A DNA stretch of 64,000 bases from Streptomyces mayonensis. Its GTDB lineage: Bacteria > Actinomycetota > Actinomycetes > Streptomycetales > Streptomycetaceae. A program made the translations under genes and the position numbers. A model generated the notes under the pieces. It was not told the DNA's origin. It saw nothing but the letters and a program-made list of their open reading frames with translations, and did not search any database. The DNA lies in the NCBI RefSeq assembly GCF_018982965.1, contig NZ_JACBYP010000001.1, positions 124,001 through 188,000 of the forward strand. Direction: 5' to 3'. Positions 16,626-25,203 of this stretch are shown here, one piece after another; position 1 is the first letter of the stretch, and every line of letters begins with the position of its first letter.

Positions 16626-18416
16626 CTACCCGCGGTGCCCGTCGGTCAGCGGGTCGCCGGCCTTCTTCACGACCTTGTCGATCCAGGCCATGGCCTCGGG
16701 CACGTCGTAGTTGCCGGCGTGCGGCTGGTTCCAGGCGAGTTGGAAGTCCACATCCCCGACCTGCGGGTCCGCATTGAGCGCGCGGTCCAGGTTGATGCCG
16801 ATGATGAACGAGGTGTCGCGGTCCCGCGTGCCGTTGCGGACATACCAGTGCGGCGCCGTGTCGGCGTTCTTGGTGCCGATGAAGTCCATCGGGTTGATCA
16901 GGTGGATCTGATCGTCCACGGTGGTGGACTTCTTGGCGGTGTACTGCTTCCAGGTCAGTCCGGTGTCGTCCAGGCCGCTGCCGTCGCCCGGGACGTTGTT
17001 GTGGTCCCAGCTGAACTCGGTGTAGTTCATGTACTTCTGGGCGTACGAGCCGAACAGGTTGGTCTCGGTGCCGCTCGTGGTGTCGCCGTACACGCCCACC
17101 GCGTCGAACGCGGGCGTCGACTTCAGCGTGGCCTGGGTGGCTACGAACTTCAGGTACTTCGTCATGTCGACGGAACGCACCTTGTTCGCGGCGTTGTCGA
17201 CGTCCAGCCAGTCGTTGACGTACGACTTCGTGGTGGACCCGCCCGGGCCGCCGGAGGTGATGACGAAGTTCTCGCCCAGCGCCGGGATGGTGTGGGCCGG
17301 GTCGGCCTTCAGATATGTCTCCGCCGAGCGGACGACTTCCTTCTCAATGGTGTCCAGCATCGTGCCGGCCGACAGCTTCGAGCCGTCCGGGTTGCGCAGA
17401 CCGAGGCTCTTCTCGTACGCGGGGAACTTGGCCGCGATCGACGCCGCGTCGGCCGGGTGCGCGTTCGAGCCGGTCGCGTCGCGGCTGCCGAGAATGTTGT
17501 AGAGCCACTCGTAGGCGACGTCGGCGTTGCCGAGGTCGGTGATGGGGCAGTACGCGTTGACCGCGAACACGTCGTCGCGCAGCGTGCTGTTCCCCTTGGA
17601 GTCGATGCCGGCCGCACCGATCGCCTTGAGGTAGGAGTCGTACTCGGTGTCGTTGCCGGAGGCGCCCAGGATGGAGGAGAGGGCGCCGCCGCCGCTGGTG
17701 CCGTTGACGACGATCCGTTCGGCGCTGCCCGGCATCGCGGCGTCGTTGAGCCGCAGATAGCGCACCGCGGCCTTCGCGTCGACCGCAGCCGCCGGTGCCT
17801 TGCCCGGCGACGAACCATCCGCGCCCACGAGGCCGCGGCTGCGGTTCGCCACGTCGACGAAGACGTAGCCGGCCTTCAGCGCCGCACCGACGTTGCTGGT
17901 CGAGCTGTTATAGGTGGCGCCTGCGGTCACGCTCGACTTGACGTAACTGGCCATCCAGCCGCTGTTGTTCACTGCGAAGTAGATCGGCGCCCGCTGGTTG
18001 CTGAAGGCGCTCTCCGGCACGAACACGTTCATGCTCTCGTAGCCGCAACGGGTGTTGCTGATGGTGGTGGTACCGCCCATCCCGGGCTGCTGCGCTGCGG
18101 CGGCGACCGGGTTGTCGACGTAGCAGAGCTCCTTGTACCAACGCACCTTCACCGGCTGGTCGTCGACCGTGACGGTGATCGTCGTGTAGGCGCTCCTGTC
18201 GAACGCCAGCGCCGCGTCCTGTGAGTCCACGACATGGCCGCGCTCGTGCGAGTCGGACGCGACCGCGAGGGAGGCCGGCGTCGCGAGTGTCGTCAGCGCG
18301 AGCGAGCCGACGATCGCCATACCGCGCAGGCGGCGCTTGCGGGTCGGAGTGTGCCCCTCCTGACGTCTTGTGCGGGCAAGAGCGGTGCGTCGTGGGGACG
18401 CGGAGAGCCGCCGCAT
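16626..18416 (-). CDS. secreted tannase-like (subtype B) serine esterase 2
   Basis: This 596-residue paralogue of esterase 1 has a long basic N-terminus (about 1-32) and then a hydrophobic signal segment (GMAIVGSLALTTLATPASLA) to about residue 52. The nucleophile motif is GTSGGG (Ser241), with YVRNGTRDRDTSF (about 530) and a late His in NQPHAGN. It keeps the same catalytic order as subtype B tannases. The ATG follows GAGGAGACT. A perfect GntR-type box lies 72 nt upstream, so it may belong to the same regulon as the AAHS transporter and the gal-type operon. Confidence 0.78.
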   Translation of the reverse strand: MRRLSASPRRTALARTRRQEGHTPTRKRRLRGMAIVGSLALTTLATPASLAVASDSHERGHVVDSQDAALAFDRSAYTTITVTVDDQPVKVRWYKELCYVDNPVAAAAQQPGMGGTTTISNTRCGYESMNVFVPESAFSNQRAPIYFAVNNSGWMASYVKSSVTAGATYNSSTSNVGAALKAGYVFVDVANRSRGLVGADGSSPGKAPAAAVDAKAAVRYLRLNDAAMPGSAERIVVNGTSGGGALSSILGASGNDTEYDSYLKAIGAAGIDSKGNSTLRDDVFAVNAYCPITDLGNADVAYEWLYNILGSRDATGSNAHPADAASIAAKFPAYEKSLGLRNPDGSKLSAGTMLDTIEKEVVRSAETYLKADPAHTIPALGENFVITSGGPGGSTTKSYVNDWLDVDNAANKVRSVDMTKYLKFVATQATLKSTPAFDAVGVYGDTTSGTETNLFGSYAQKYMNYTEFSWDHNNVPGDGSGLDDTGLTWKQYTAKKSTTVDDQIHLINPMDFIGTKNADTAPHWYVRNGTRDRDTSFIIGINLDRALNADPQVGDVDFQLAWNQPHAGNYDVPEAMAWIDKVVKKAGDPLTDGHRG

Positions 18417-19022
18417 GGAGTCTCCTCATTGAGTAGCGAGTGGTTCGCCGGATGCCTCGGGTGCAAGGCGTCGTGCACGCTATAGCTTTGTTAACAATCT
18501 GCACAACAATTGTGCTTACATTCTCAGGAAGGCCGATGAGGTCGCGATACCGAGGGGCGAGGAGACCTGGCCGAGGGGCTCCCCTCGCCGCGTCTGCAGA
18601 CGGTGGAGGTGGCGATCGTGATGAGGGGTGATGCCGGGCTGGGCCGGCAATCTGAAACGGCGGGACGCCGACGGCACCGTCTGGCCGCACTCAAACCCGA
18701 CCTCACCTCGAATCGAGGTGGACCGACTGCCCTCCGGCGTACCCGGACGGGAGGTGGTGTGGCGGGCGCAACCTGTGCTGTCGGCGTCAGTGGCCGAGCG
18801 CTCGCGTTCGACGACGCCTGTTCAAGGGGGCGCGGTCGGCTCAGGGGCGCGTCGCCGCCGACCGGTTCGCATCGCGAGGGTTCGACCACGGATTCGACGA
18901 TCCGGGGCGGCTTTGCGGAGGTTCCGGATAGGGCATCTGCGGCAGCGGTCTCACTGGTTTTGAGCGGGCGCTGCGGGCTCCGTCGGGTGGATCGCTGAAG
19001 TGACGCGGCCCGCCATGCGGCG
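18417..19022. other. 606-nt intergenic region
   Basis: No coding sequence is supported here; several overlapping open frames lack family features and ribosome sites. The left end holds the esterase 2 promoter and the GntR-type box. The rest lies downstream of the convergently placed AAHS transporter stop and shows nothing recognisable. Confidence 0.6.
18488..18513 (+). promoter_or_regulatory. GntR-type operator before esterase 2
   Basis: TTGTTAACAA (18488-18497) is a perfect palindrome, followed by a second palindrome ACAATTGT (18506-18513). Over 24 nt it differs at only five positions from the site at 20529. It lies 72-97 nt upstream of the esterase 2 ATG. The likely binder is the GntR/FCD protein encoded at 24152-24805. 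Confidence 0.6.
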
Positions 19023-20333
19023 TCAGCGCTGCGCCGAGCGCGTCCTGATTGTGAGGGCGGCCAGCGCCATCATCACAGCGCCGATCAGAGCGGCGCAGGC
19101 GTACATCGTGAAGCCGATGTCGGCGTTGCCCGCCGCGATCAGCGCACCGCCGATCCACGGGCCGAAGATGGCACCGAAGCGCCCCATTCCGGAGACCCAG
19201 CCGAGGGCGGTGGGGCGGTCCTCGTCGTTGTGGTGGGTGCCGACCGTCGCGTAGACCATGGTCTGGCCGGAAAAGAGCAGCAGCCCGGCGAAGAAGACGA
19301 CCATGTACAGGAGGCCGATCGACATCTTGACGCCCATGAGGTAGACGAAGACCGCGGTCAGGATGAACCAGGCGATGACGACCTTGCGCGGGCCGATCTT
19401 GTCGGCTGTGCGGCCCGCGATGAGCATGCCGCAGATGCCGCCGACGTTCAGGAACGTGGAGAAGAGGAGCGAGTCACCGGTGTCGTAGCCGAGGTCGACC
19501 ATGATCTTCGGCAGCCACTGGCCGACCCCGTAGACCAGGAGAAGGCCCGCGAAGGACGTGAGCCAGAAGCAGAGCGTCGTAGTCCACTGGCCGCCGCGGA
19601 ACAGATTCTTCAGGGCGTCGAGCTTGTCGGTGCTGCGCTCCTTCGGCTCGGGCAGCTCGGTGCCGAAGTCGGCGGCGAGCTGCCCGGCTTCGGCGTGACG
19701 GCCGCGGGTGAGCAGGTTGGTGGGCGACTCGGGCAGCATCTTGTAGGCGATCGGCAGCAGGATCAGGGCCGGGATCGCGGAGGCGATGAAGGCCGAGCGC
19801 CAGCCGAAGTCTTCGACCAGCCACAGTGCGATCAGCGGGGCCAGGGCTCCGCCGGTCTGGTGTGCGGTCATGATGATGCCGGTGGCGAGGGCGCGGCGGC
19901 CGCGCGAGGTGAACTCCATGCCGTACGAGATCGCGATCGGCAGCAGCGCGCCGAGGCCGAAGCCGCACACAAAGCGGAAGAAGCCAAACTGGCCGGTGGA
20001 CTGTGACCAGCCGGTGCCGAGCGTGGCCAGAGTGAAAATTGCGACGCTGGCGAAAACGGTGACGCGACGCCCGATCCAGTTCGACGCCATACCCGACAGG
20101 ATCGTGCCGAGCAGCATGCCGAAATTGGACCAACTGCCGATCGTGCCTGCGACGTCGGGTGCGAGCCCGAGGCTGTGGCTGCCGAGCATCTTGGGGAGTA
20201 CGGAGCCATAGATGAACGTGTCGATGCCGTCCAGGAGGACGAGTCCCCAGCACAGGGCGACGACAGCGTTTCGGCTTCGGCGGGCCGTTGGCCTGCTCGC
20301 CTGGGCGAGCGGGGAGGTGGCGGAGGAGGACAT
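19023..20333 (-). CDS. MFS aromatic acid:H+ symporter (AAHS family)
   Basis: The 436-residue protein has about 12 membrane segments. The AAHS signature LLDGIDTFIYGSVLP lies in TM1 (about 33-47), and the loop 2-3 motif SNWIGRRVT appears near residue 84. AAHS carriers such as PcaK, BenK and GalT import hydroxybenzoates with protons. The gene follows the gal-type operon but is probably transcribed from its own promoter, since a strong terminator and a GntR box lie between. The likely substrate is gallate or a related hydroxybenzoate (inference). ATG is preceded by GAGGAAAC. Confidence 0.88.
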   Translation of the reverse strand: MSSSATSPLAQASRPTARRSRNAVVALCWGLVLLDGIDTFIYGSVLPKMLGSHSLGLAPDVAGTIGSWSNFGMLLGTILSGMASNWIGRRVTVFASVAIFTLATLGTGWSQSTGQFGFFRFVCGFGLGALLPIAISYGMEFTSRGRRALATGIIMTAHQTGGALAPLIALWLVEDFGWRSAFIASAIPALILLPIAYKMLPESPTNLLTRGRHAEAGQLAADFGTELPEPKERSTDKLDALKNLFRGGQWTTTLCFWLTSFAGLLLVYGVGQWLPKIMVDLGYDTGDSLLFSTFLNVGGICGMLIAGRTADKIGPRKVVIAWFILTAVFVYLMGVKMSIGLLYMVVFFAGLLLFSGQTMVYATVGTHHNDEDRPTALGWVSGMGRFGAIFGPWIGGALIAAGNADIGFTMYACAALIGAVMMALAALTIRTRSAQR

Positions 20334-20518
20334 CGTTGTTTCCTCTCGTGCGGGACGGCAGGACGAGGCCTGGTCCCAGGCTGCAAGGGCGTAGGGAGCG
20401 TGGCGGTGCGGCTCGCGCGGCCGGATGCGAGACGGCCGGAGCGTGCCCCTGAGCTGCTGACTCCGCTGGGAGCCTCGAGCTCGCTGTGGCGTAGACGTTA
20501 GGAAGCCACGACCGCTTC

Positions 20519-20544
20519 GTCAACGGTTTTGTTGACAATCTCGG
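20519..20544 (+). promoter_or_regulatory. GntR-type operator before AAHS transporter
   Basis: TTGTTGACAA at 20529-20538 matches the site before esterase 2. GTCAAC (20519-20524) and GTTGAC (20531-20536) also form an inverted repeat. The site is about 196 nt upstream of the transporter start and just beyond the terminator of the gal-type operon. Confidence 0.55.
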
Positions 20545-20551
20545 CAACGAT

Positions 20552-20590
20552 TTGGCCCCAGGGGCAGTCAGCCACCGCCCCTGGGGCCAA
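20552..20590 (-). terminator. 14-bp perfect hairpin ending the gal-type operon
   Basis: TTGGCCCCAGGGGC (20552-20565) pairs perfectly with GCCCCTGGGGCCAA (20577-20590), with an 11-nt loop. It begins 9 nt after the stop codon of the VOC dioxygenase gene in the direction of transcription. Confidence 0.85.
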
Positions 20591-20598
20591 GGCTCGGG

Positions 20599-21552
20599 TC
20601 AGGGCTTGATCGGCGGGGTGCCGTGGGTGTGGAAGGACTCGATGGTCTTCAGGCCCCAGGCCTGGCCCTTCTTGCGCTCTTCCTCGGTCCAGGTGATGAG
20701 CGGCCAGTCGGGGGCGAGGACGAGGCGGGTGAGCGGGTTGCACAGCTCGATGCGGTTGCCGCCGGGCTCGTAGACGTAGAGGAAGAACGTCTGCTGGATG
20801 GCGTGCTTGTGCGGGCCCGTCTCGATGAACACGCCGCTGTCGATGGCGAGGTCGGCGGCGCGCAGGATGTCCTCGCGGTTGTCGGTCGCGAAGGCGATGT
20901 GGTGCAGGCGGCCGTTGGCGCCGGTCCAGTCCTCGGTGTAGACGACGTCGTACGACTTGTTGGTGAAGGTCAGCCAGCGGGCCGCGACGCGGCCGGTGTC
21001 GAGGCGGATCTGCTCGGTGGGCCGGGCGCCGAGGATCTGCTGCTGGAACTCGGCGTTGGCGAGGACGTCGGAGGCCAGGAAGTTGATGTGGTCCAGGCGG
21101 CGCACGCCGACACCACGGTTGGGCTTGGCCTGCGGCTGGTTCTTCAGGGCCGGCTTCAGCTCGTCGGGGGCCCGGTAGTGCTCGCTCTCCCAGTACAGGG
21201 CGTGTTCGTGGCCGTCCGGGTCGGTGGTCACGTAGAGCTTGCCGATGCCGGGCTCGTCCTCGACCCAGTGGCCGGTGCCGCCGGCGTCCTCGACGGCCTT
21301 GACGCGGCGCTGAAGCGCGTCCGCGCTGGAGGTGCGCAGCGCGATCCGGCCGAGGCCGGGCTGGTCGCGGGCGGTGAGGACGAGGCTGTGGTGCTCGTAG
21401 TCGTCGAAGGTGCGCAGGTAGACGCTGTCACCGTTTCGGCCGCAGACGGTCAGGCCCAGGAAGTCCGTGAAGAAGCCGACGCTGGCGTCCAGGTCCGGGG
21501 TGAACAGCTGGGCGTGGCCGATGTGCGCGATGTCGCCGAGCGGCGGAGTCAT
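20599..21552 (-). CDS. VOC extradiol ring-cleavage dioxygenase (catechol 2,3-dioxygenase-like)
   Basis: The 317-residue, two-domain VOC enzyme keeps the type I extradiol iron triad: His155 (LDHINF), His217/218 (RLHHIAF) and Glu269 (NRIELC), close to the spacing in XylE. It is the last gene of an operon whose other products act on 4-oxalomesaconate. It is therefore the only visible candidate in this operon to open the ring. Classical gallate or protocatechuate 4,5-dioxygenases belong to the unrelated LigAB/PCA-dioxygenase fold, and none is visible. Its start overlaps the galD stop by 4 nt. Confidence 0.88.
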   Translation of the reverse strand: MTPPLGDIAHIGHAQLFTPDLDASVGFFTDFLGLTVCGRNGDSVYLRTFDDYEHHSLVLTARDQPGLGRIALRTSSADALQRRVKAVEDAGGTGHWVEDEPGIGKLYVTTDPDGHEHALYWESEHYRAPDELKPALKNQPQAKPNRGVGVRRLDHINFLASDVLANAEFQQQILGARPTEQIRLDTGRVAARWLTFTNKSYDVVYTEDWTGANGRLHHIAFATDNREDILRAADLAIDSGVFIETGPHKHAIQQTFFLYVYEPGGNRIELCNPLTRLVLAPDWPLITWTEEERKKGQAWGLKTIESFHTHGTPPIKP

Positions 21553-22658
21553 CGGGGACCTCCTGAGTTCTGTGCGGGGAGGGGTGCAGTGTCGACGGAG
21601 CGCGGGAAGACCGTGCCGTCGAAGAGCTTGCGGGCCGTGCGGACGACGGCCGTGCGCCGCGGCGTGGGCAGCCCGTCGGGGCCCGTGGTGAGGCTGGTCT
21701 CGATGTCCGTGAAGCCGGTGGGGTGCTCGATGCGCAGCCGGTCGGTGTTCTCGGGCGCGCTCGCGATGCCGTCCGCCACGCTGCCCTCGATCCGCAGGCC
21801 CGCCGCGACGCTGGCCGCGCCGAGCACACCGATGGAGGTGTGGCAGCGCACGGGGATGAAGGTGCGGGTGGTGACGGCGCCGCCGTCCCGGGGTGCGGCG
21901 AGCAGGGTCAGCTTGGGCACGGTGGCGTCGGAAACGTCGCCGAGGCCCATCGACTTCCCTGCCGCGAGCCGGATCTCGCGCAGCCGGGCGGCCAGCTCCT
22001 CGTCCGCCTCCAGCTCCTTGGGGTCCTCGTCGCCGGTGACCTTCAGGGATCGGGCGGGGACGAGCACAGTCGGCATGCCGTTGTCCACGCAGGTCACTTC
22101 GACACCGGCGAGGATGTCGCGGACGTTCCCGGTGGGCAGCAGCGCGCCCTCGCCCGGCGGGAATTCGATGACCACCGCGGACGCCGTGCCGGGCACGCCG
22201 GAGATCTCCGCGTCGCCGCGGTACTCGACCCGGCCGCCGGGCGTCGGGAAGGTGGCCGTGGCGAGGTCACCGGAGTTGACCATGCGGATACGGACCGAGG
22301 TCTTGTCCTGGTCCGCGGGCACCAGGCCACGTTCGACCGCGAACGGGCCGATGCCGGCGAGGATGTTGCCGCAGTTCTGACGCCCCGACACCACGGCCTC
22401 GTCGAGGCCGACTTGGAGGAAGAGGTAGTCGACGTCGGCGGCCGGGTCCTGCGAGGCGCTGACGATGCCGACCTTGCTGGTGAGCGGGTGGGCGCCTCCG
22501 ATGCCGTCGATCTGGCGCGGATCGGGGCTGCCCATCACGCGCAGCAGCAGCTCGTCGCGGGCGGCCGGGTCGGCGGGCAGGTCGTCGGCGAGGAAGTACG
22601 CCCCCTTGGAGGTGCCGCCGCGCATCAGCATGCAGCGCAGGCGCTCGGTCCTGGTCAC
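21549..22658 (-). CDS. galD: 4-oxalomesaconate tautomerase (GalD/PrpF family)
   Basis: The 369-residue protein has the diaminopimelate-epimerase-like PrpF fold: CMLMRGGTSKGAYF near the N-terminus, SGRQNCGNILAGIGPFA with an active-site Cys (about 95), and VRCHTSIGVLGAA (about 275). GalD interconverts keto and enol forms of 4-oxalomesaconate before hydration. Its neighbours encode the aldolase and hydratase of the same route, which makes this call stronger than PrpF aconitate isomerase. Coupled by 4-nt overlaps on both sides. Confidence 0.87.
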   Translation of the reverse strand: MTRTERLRCMLMRGGTSKGAYFLADDLPADPAARDELLLRVMGSPDPRQIDGIGGAHPLTSKVGIVSASQDPAADVDYLFLQVGLDEAVVSGRQNCGNILAGIGPFAVERGLVPADQDKTSVRIRMVNSGDLATATFPTPGGRVEYRGDAEISGVPGTASAVVIEFPPGEGALLPTGNVRDILAGVEVTCVDNGMPTVLVPARSLKVTGDEDPKELEADEELAARLREIRLAAGKSMGLGDVSDATVPKLTLLAAPRDGGAVTTRTFIPVRCHTSIGVLGAASVAAGLRIEGSVADGIASAPENTDRLRIEHPTGFTDIETSLTTGPDGLPTPRRTAVVRTARKLFDGTVFPRSVDTAPLPAQNSGGPR

Positions 22659-23350
22659 GAGGTGTGCTCCTCGTACGTGCGGTACTCGACGCCGAGCCGC
22701 TCGAGCGTGTCGCGCAACCCGTAGCGGTCGAGGCCCAGTTGGCCCTCCAGGAAGGCGGCACGGGTGGCGGCCTCCTTCTCCTCGCGGGCCCGCGACTTCT
22801 CGGCGGCCTCGGCGGTGCGCTCGCGCGGCACGACCACGACACCGTCGTCGTCCGCGACGATGACATCACCGGGCCGGATCGTCTGGCTCCCGATGACGAC
22901 GGGAACGTTGACACTGCCGCCGGTCGCCTTCACCGTGCCCTGCGCGGACACGGCCGCCGACCAGGCATGGAAGCCCATCTCGCGCAGCTCGGCGGTGTCC
23001 CTGATCCCGGCGTTGGTGACGACACCGCGCACACCCCGGTACTGGAGCGCGGTCGCGAACAGTTCGCCGAACATGCCGTCCGTGGACGGGGATGTGGTGG
23101 TGACCACGAGGATGTCACCCTCCCCGCACTGCTCCACGGCCGCATGGATCATGAGGTTGTCGCCGGGCCAGGACAGCACGGTGACCGCGGTGCCGGCGAT
23201 ACGTGTGTCCTGCTGGTTCGGGCGCAGGTGGTGGCCGAGCAGGCCGGTGCGGCCCATCGCCTCGTGGATCGTGGCGACCCCGTACCCGGCGAGCGCCTCG
23301 ACGTCCTTGGGCTCGGCCTTGGGCGGGCCGGTAACGATGACGCCGGGCAT
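22655..23350 (-). CDS. galC: 4-carboxy-4-hydroxy-2-oxoadipate aldolase / oxaloacetate decarboxylase
   Basis: This 231-residue protein belongs to the RraA-like class II pyruvate aldolases (HMG/CHA aldolase). Visible motifs are TIHEAMGRTG (about 28), the active-site GVVTNAGIRD (about 118-127) and SVNVPVVIGSQTIRPGDVIVADDDG (abbreviated, about 155-180). It splits 4-carboxy-4-hydroxy-2-oxoadipate into pyruvate and oxaloacetate. The ATG at 23350 overlaps the galB stop by 4 nt. A longer open frame upstream is only the shadow of galB. Confidence 0.9.
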   Translation of the reverse strand: MPGVIVTGPPKAEPKDVEALAGYGVATIHEAMGRTGLLGHHLRPNQQDTRIAGTAVTVLSWPGDNLMIHAAVEQCGEGDILVVTTTSPSTDGMFGELFATALQYRGVRGVVTNAGIRDTAELREMGFHAWSAAVSAQGTVKATGGSVNVPVVIGSQTIRPGDVIVADDDGVVVVPRERTAEAAEKSRAREEKEAATRAAFLEGQLGLDRYGLRDTLERLGVEYRTYEEHTS

Positions 23351-24105
23351 CAGGCGAGCTCCTTCGCGATCTGCGGGTACGGGCGCATGTACGCCTCGGC
23401 CATGGTCGTGTGGGCGAGCCCGAGGTTGGGCCCGGCGTTGCGCTTGAGCTGCACACCCCGGCGTACGGCGAGGTCGGTGTAGTACTCCCACAGGTGCTGC
23501 TGGGCACCCAGGCACTCCATGGCCTTGCGCTTGGTGTCCCAGACCTCGGTGATGTCGAGGAGGACCTCGGGCCTGAAGCCGCTCATCTCGGGCTGGTGCG
23601 GCTCGAAGTAGAAGACGGGCGGGGCGCCGATGATCTCGCCCTCGCCGGGGTAGCCGATGGCCTGCGCGAGGATGCGGGCCTGGAGTGCCATGCGGTGGGC
23701 GGCCGGATGGTCGCCGTTGTACGGGTCCTCGGCGGGGTGGGTGAGGACGACGTCGGGCTGGGTGTCTCGGTAGACGGTGACCAGCTGGTCGGTCAGCTCG
23801 GCGGTCTCGACGAGGGGGTAGTCGCCCGCGTCGAAGAAGCGGACCTCGGCGCCGAGGGCGGCGGCGGCGCGCTCCGCCTCGTCGCGGCGCAGCGCCTTGA
23901 TCTCGTCGAGCTTCCTGCCCTCGCGCCAGGCCTTGGCGGACTCGCCGCGCTCCCCGAACGTCAGGCACGCGATGGTCACCTTCTCGCCGCGGGCGGCGGC
24001 GAGCGCGATGGCGCCGCCGGCCCGCCACACGAAGTCCCCGGCGTGCGCGGTGACCACCAGGGTCGATCGTGGTGTCCCGGTGGCGGGCGCGTGGCCGTTG
24101 GTCAT
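23350..24105 (-). CDS. galB: 4-oxalomesaconate hydratase, PIG-L (GalB) type
   Basis: The 251-residue protein has the zinc PIG-L/LmbE fold, with the N-terminal motif VVTAHAGDFVW (His-x-x-Asp) and HPAEDPYNGDHPAAH (about 122-136). GalB of Pseudomonas is a PIG-L-family 4-oxalomesaconate hydratase. Position upstream of galC and galD supports that role over a deacetylase. A second, unrelated enzyme for the same step (LigJ) is encoded at 32349-33374. The start is 47 nt after the GntR gene stop. Confidence 0.85.
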   Translation of the reverse strand: MTNGHAPATGTPRSTLVVTAHAGDFVWRAGGAIALAAARGEKVTIACLTFGERGESAKAWREGRKLDEIKALRRDEAERAAAALGAEVRFFDAGDYPLVETAELTDQLVTVYRDTQPDVVLTHPAEDPYNGDHPAAHRMALQARILAQAIGYPGEGEIIGAPPVFYFEPHQPEMSGFRPEVLLDITEVWDTKRKAMECLGAQQHLWEYYTDLAVRRGVQLKRNAGPNLGLAHTTMAEAYMRPYPQIAKELA

Positions 24106-24151
24106 GCTGCATCTCCTTGGTGACAGGTGTGCACCCGCCCCCGATGCAGCG

Positions 24152-24805
24152 TCAGTCGGCGCTCAACACGTCGATCACACTGCGGAGGTGGGCGCGGACG
24201 GCCGCCTCGGCCGCCTGCGGGTCCCTGGCCCTGATCGCCTCGATCATGGCCAGGTGTTCACCCAGGGACTGCTGCGAACGCCCCGGCCGCAGCGCCAACT
24301 GGAAGCGGTGCCGCACCAGTTGGGCGTTCAGCCGCTCCAGGAGCCCTACGGCCGTGTGCTGGCCGGAGATCTCCCGGATGCGGGCGTGCAACTCGTGGTT
24401 GAGGTCGGAGTAGGTGAGCGGGTCACCGTTCTCCACCGCCTTGGACATGGCGTCCCCGAGCCCGGTGAGCTCGTCGAGCTGCGCGTCGGTGGCCTCCTGA
24501 GCCGCCTTGGCCGCGCACAGCCCTTCGAGCGCCATGCGGCACTCGGTGATCTCCACGGCCTCCTCGACCGTGACGACCCGGACCCGCGAGCCGCGGTTGC
24601 GGATCCGCTCGACCAGGCCCTCCGAGGCCAGTTCGAGCAGCGCCGCCCGGATGCTCGCCCGCGTCACGTCGTACTGCTCGGCGAGTTCGTTCTCCACCAG
24701 CCGCTGGGCCGGTGACATCTCGCCGCGCAGAATCGCCTTCCGCAGTTGATCGAGCGCGTACTGCTTGGCCTGCTCCCCGGAGCCCGGACGGGCTTCCTCC
24801 GGCAT
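24152..24805 (-). CDS. GntR-family (FCD) transcriptional regulator of the gal-type operon
   Basis: The 217-residue protein has an N-terminal winged helix (about 12-78, with LAEQYDVTRASIRAALLELASEGLVE in the recognition region, abbreviated) and a C-terminal FCD domain. Likely metal-binding Asp/His residues lie in DLNHELH, LGEHLAMI and VRAHLRS. It is the first gene of the operon, and a GntR-type box lies 50 nt upstream of its start. The same box type precedes the AAHS transporter and esterase 2 genes. It probably senses gallate, a related acid or a pathway intermediate (inference). Confidence 0.88.
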   Translation of the reverse strand: MPEEARPGSGEQAKQYALDQLRKAILRGEMSPAQRLVENELAEQYDVTRASIRAALLELASEGLVERIRNRGSRVRVVTVEEAVEITECRMALEGLCAAKAAQEATDAQLDELTGLGDAMSKAVENGDPLTYSDLNHELHARIREISGQHTAVGLLERLNAQLVRHRFQLALRPGRSQQSLGEHLAMIEAIRARDPQAAEAAVRAHLRSVIDVLSAD

Positions 24806-24854
24806 GTGCCCTCCCTGAGTGAGTGCGTGTCGACGCTAAATCTAGGCGAACAGA

Positions 24855-24865
24855 ATTGTCAACGA
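24855..24865 (-). promoter_or_regulatory. GntR-type operator, autoregulatory
   Basis: On the minus strand this reads TCGTTGACAAT, matching the core of the sites at 18488 and 20529 (YGTTRACAAT). It lies 50 nt upstream of the GntR gene start and may overlap the operon promoter. Confidence 0.55.
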
Positions 24866-25017
24866 TTTTGTTTGCACTCTGTGGGTGCGTGCTTGATTGC
24901 TGCGGGTGGGTACTGCCGTGAAGATCTTGAAGCTGCGCGGTGTCGGGCCTAAGTAGTGCTTCGTTAGGTTCTTGCTCTGGTGAGTGGTTGGCCGCAGGTG
25001 GTGCAGGTACCGGTCCA

Positions 25018-25203
25018 TCACCTCAGGAGGTCCTGCAGGGTGTCGAGGACCTTGTGTAGCCGGCGCAGGGCGGTTCGTGGCAGTGGGGCGAGCTGGTGAC
25101 GCAGCGCGAGGATCTCGATGTCCTTGTCGTGGTCGTTCATCGGGATCAGCCGCAGGGCGGTGAAGGCGTGGGAGACGGCGATGCAGGCCAGGCGTACGAG
25201 CAT
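25018..25203 (-). pseudogene. transposase remnant (IS481/IS3-type N-terminus)
   Basis: The short frame reads through NDHDKDIEILALRHQLAPL, a close match to the N-terminal helix of actinomycete integrase-core transposases (the DxEILVLRHQLAVL pattern). It then diverges and stops after about 61 residues. No catalytic DDE core is present. It sits between the gal-type operon and the TAXI/two-component region, so it may mark an old junction. Confidence 0.5.

Noticed and set aside
16341..18224. 627-codon plus-strand open frame opposite esterase 2
   Set aside because: Shadow of the minus-strand esterase; it also runs through the perfect terminator hairpin at 16592-16621.
21549..22658. Annotation as PrpF methylaconitate isomerase
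   Set aside because: Same fold, but the coupled aldolase and PIG-L hydratase genes and absence of any methylcitrate-cycle gene favour 4-oxalomesaconate tautomerase.
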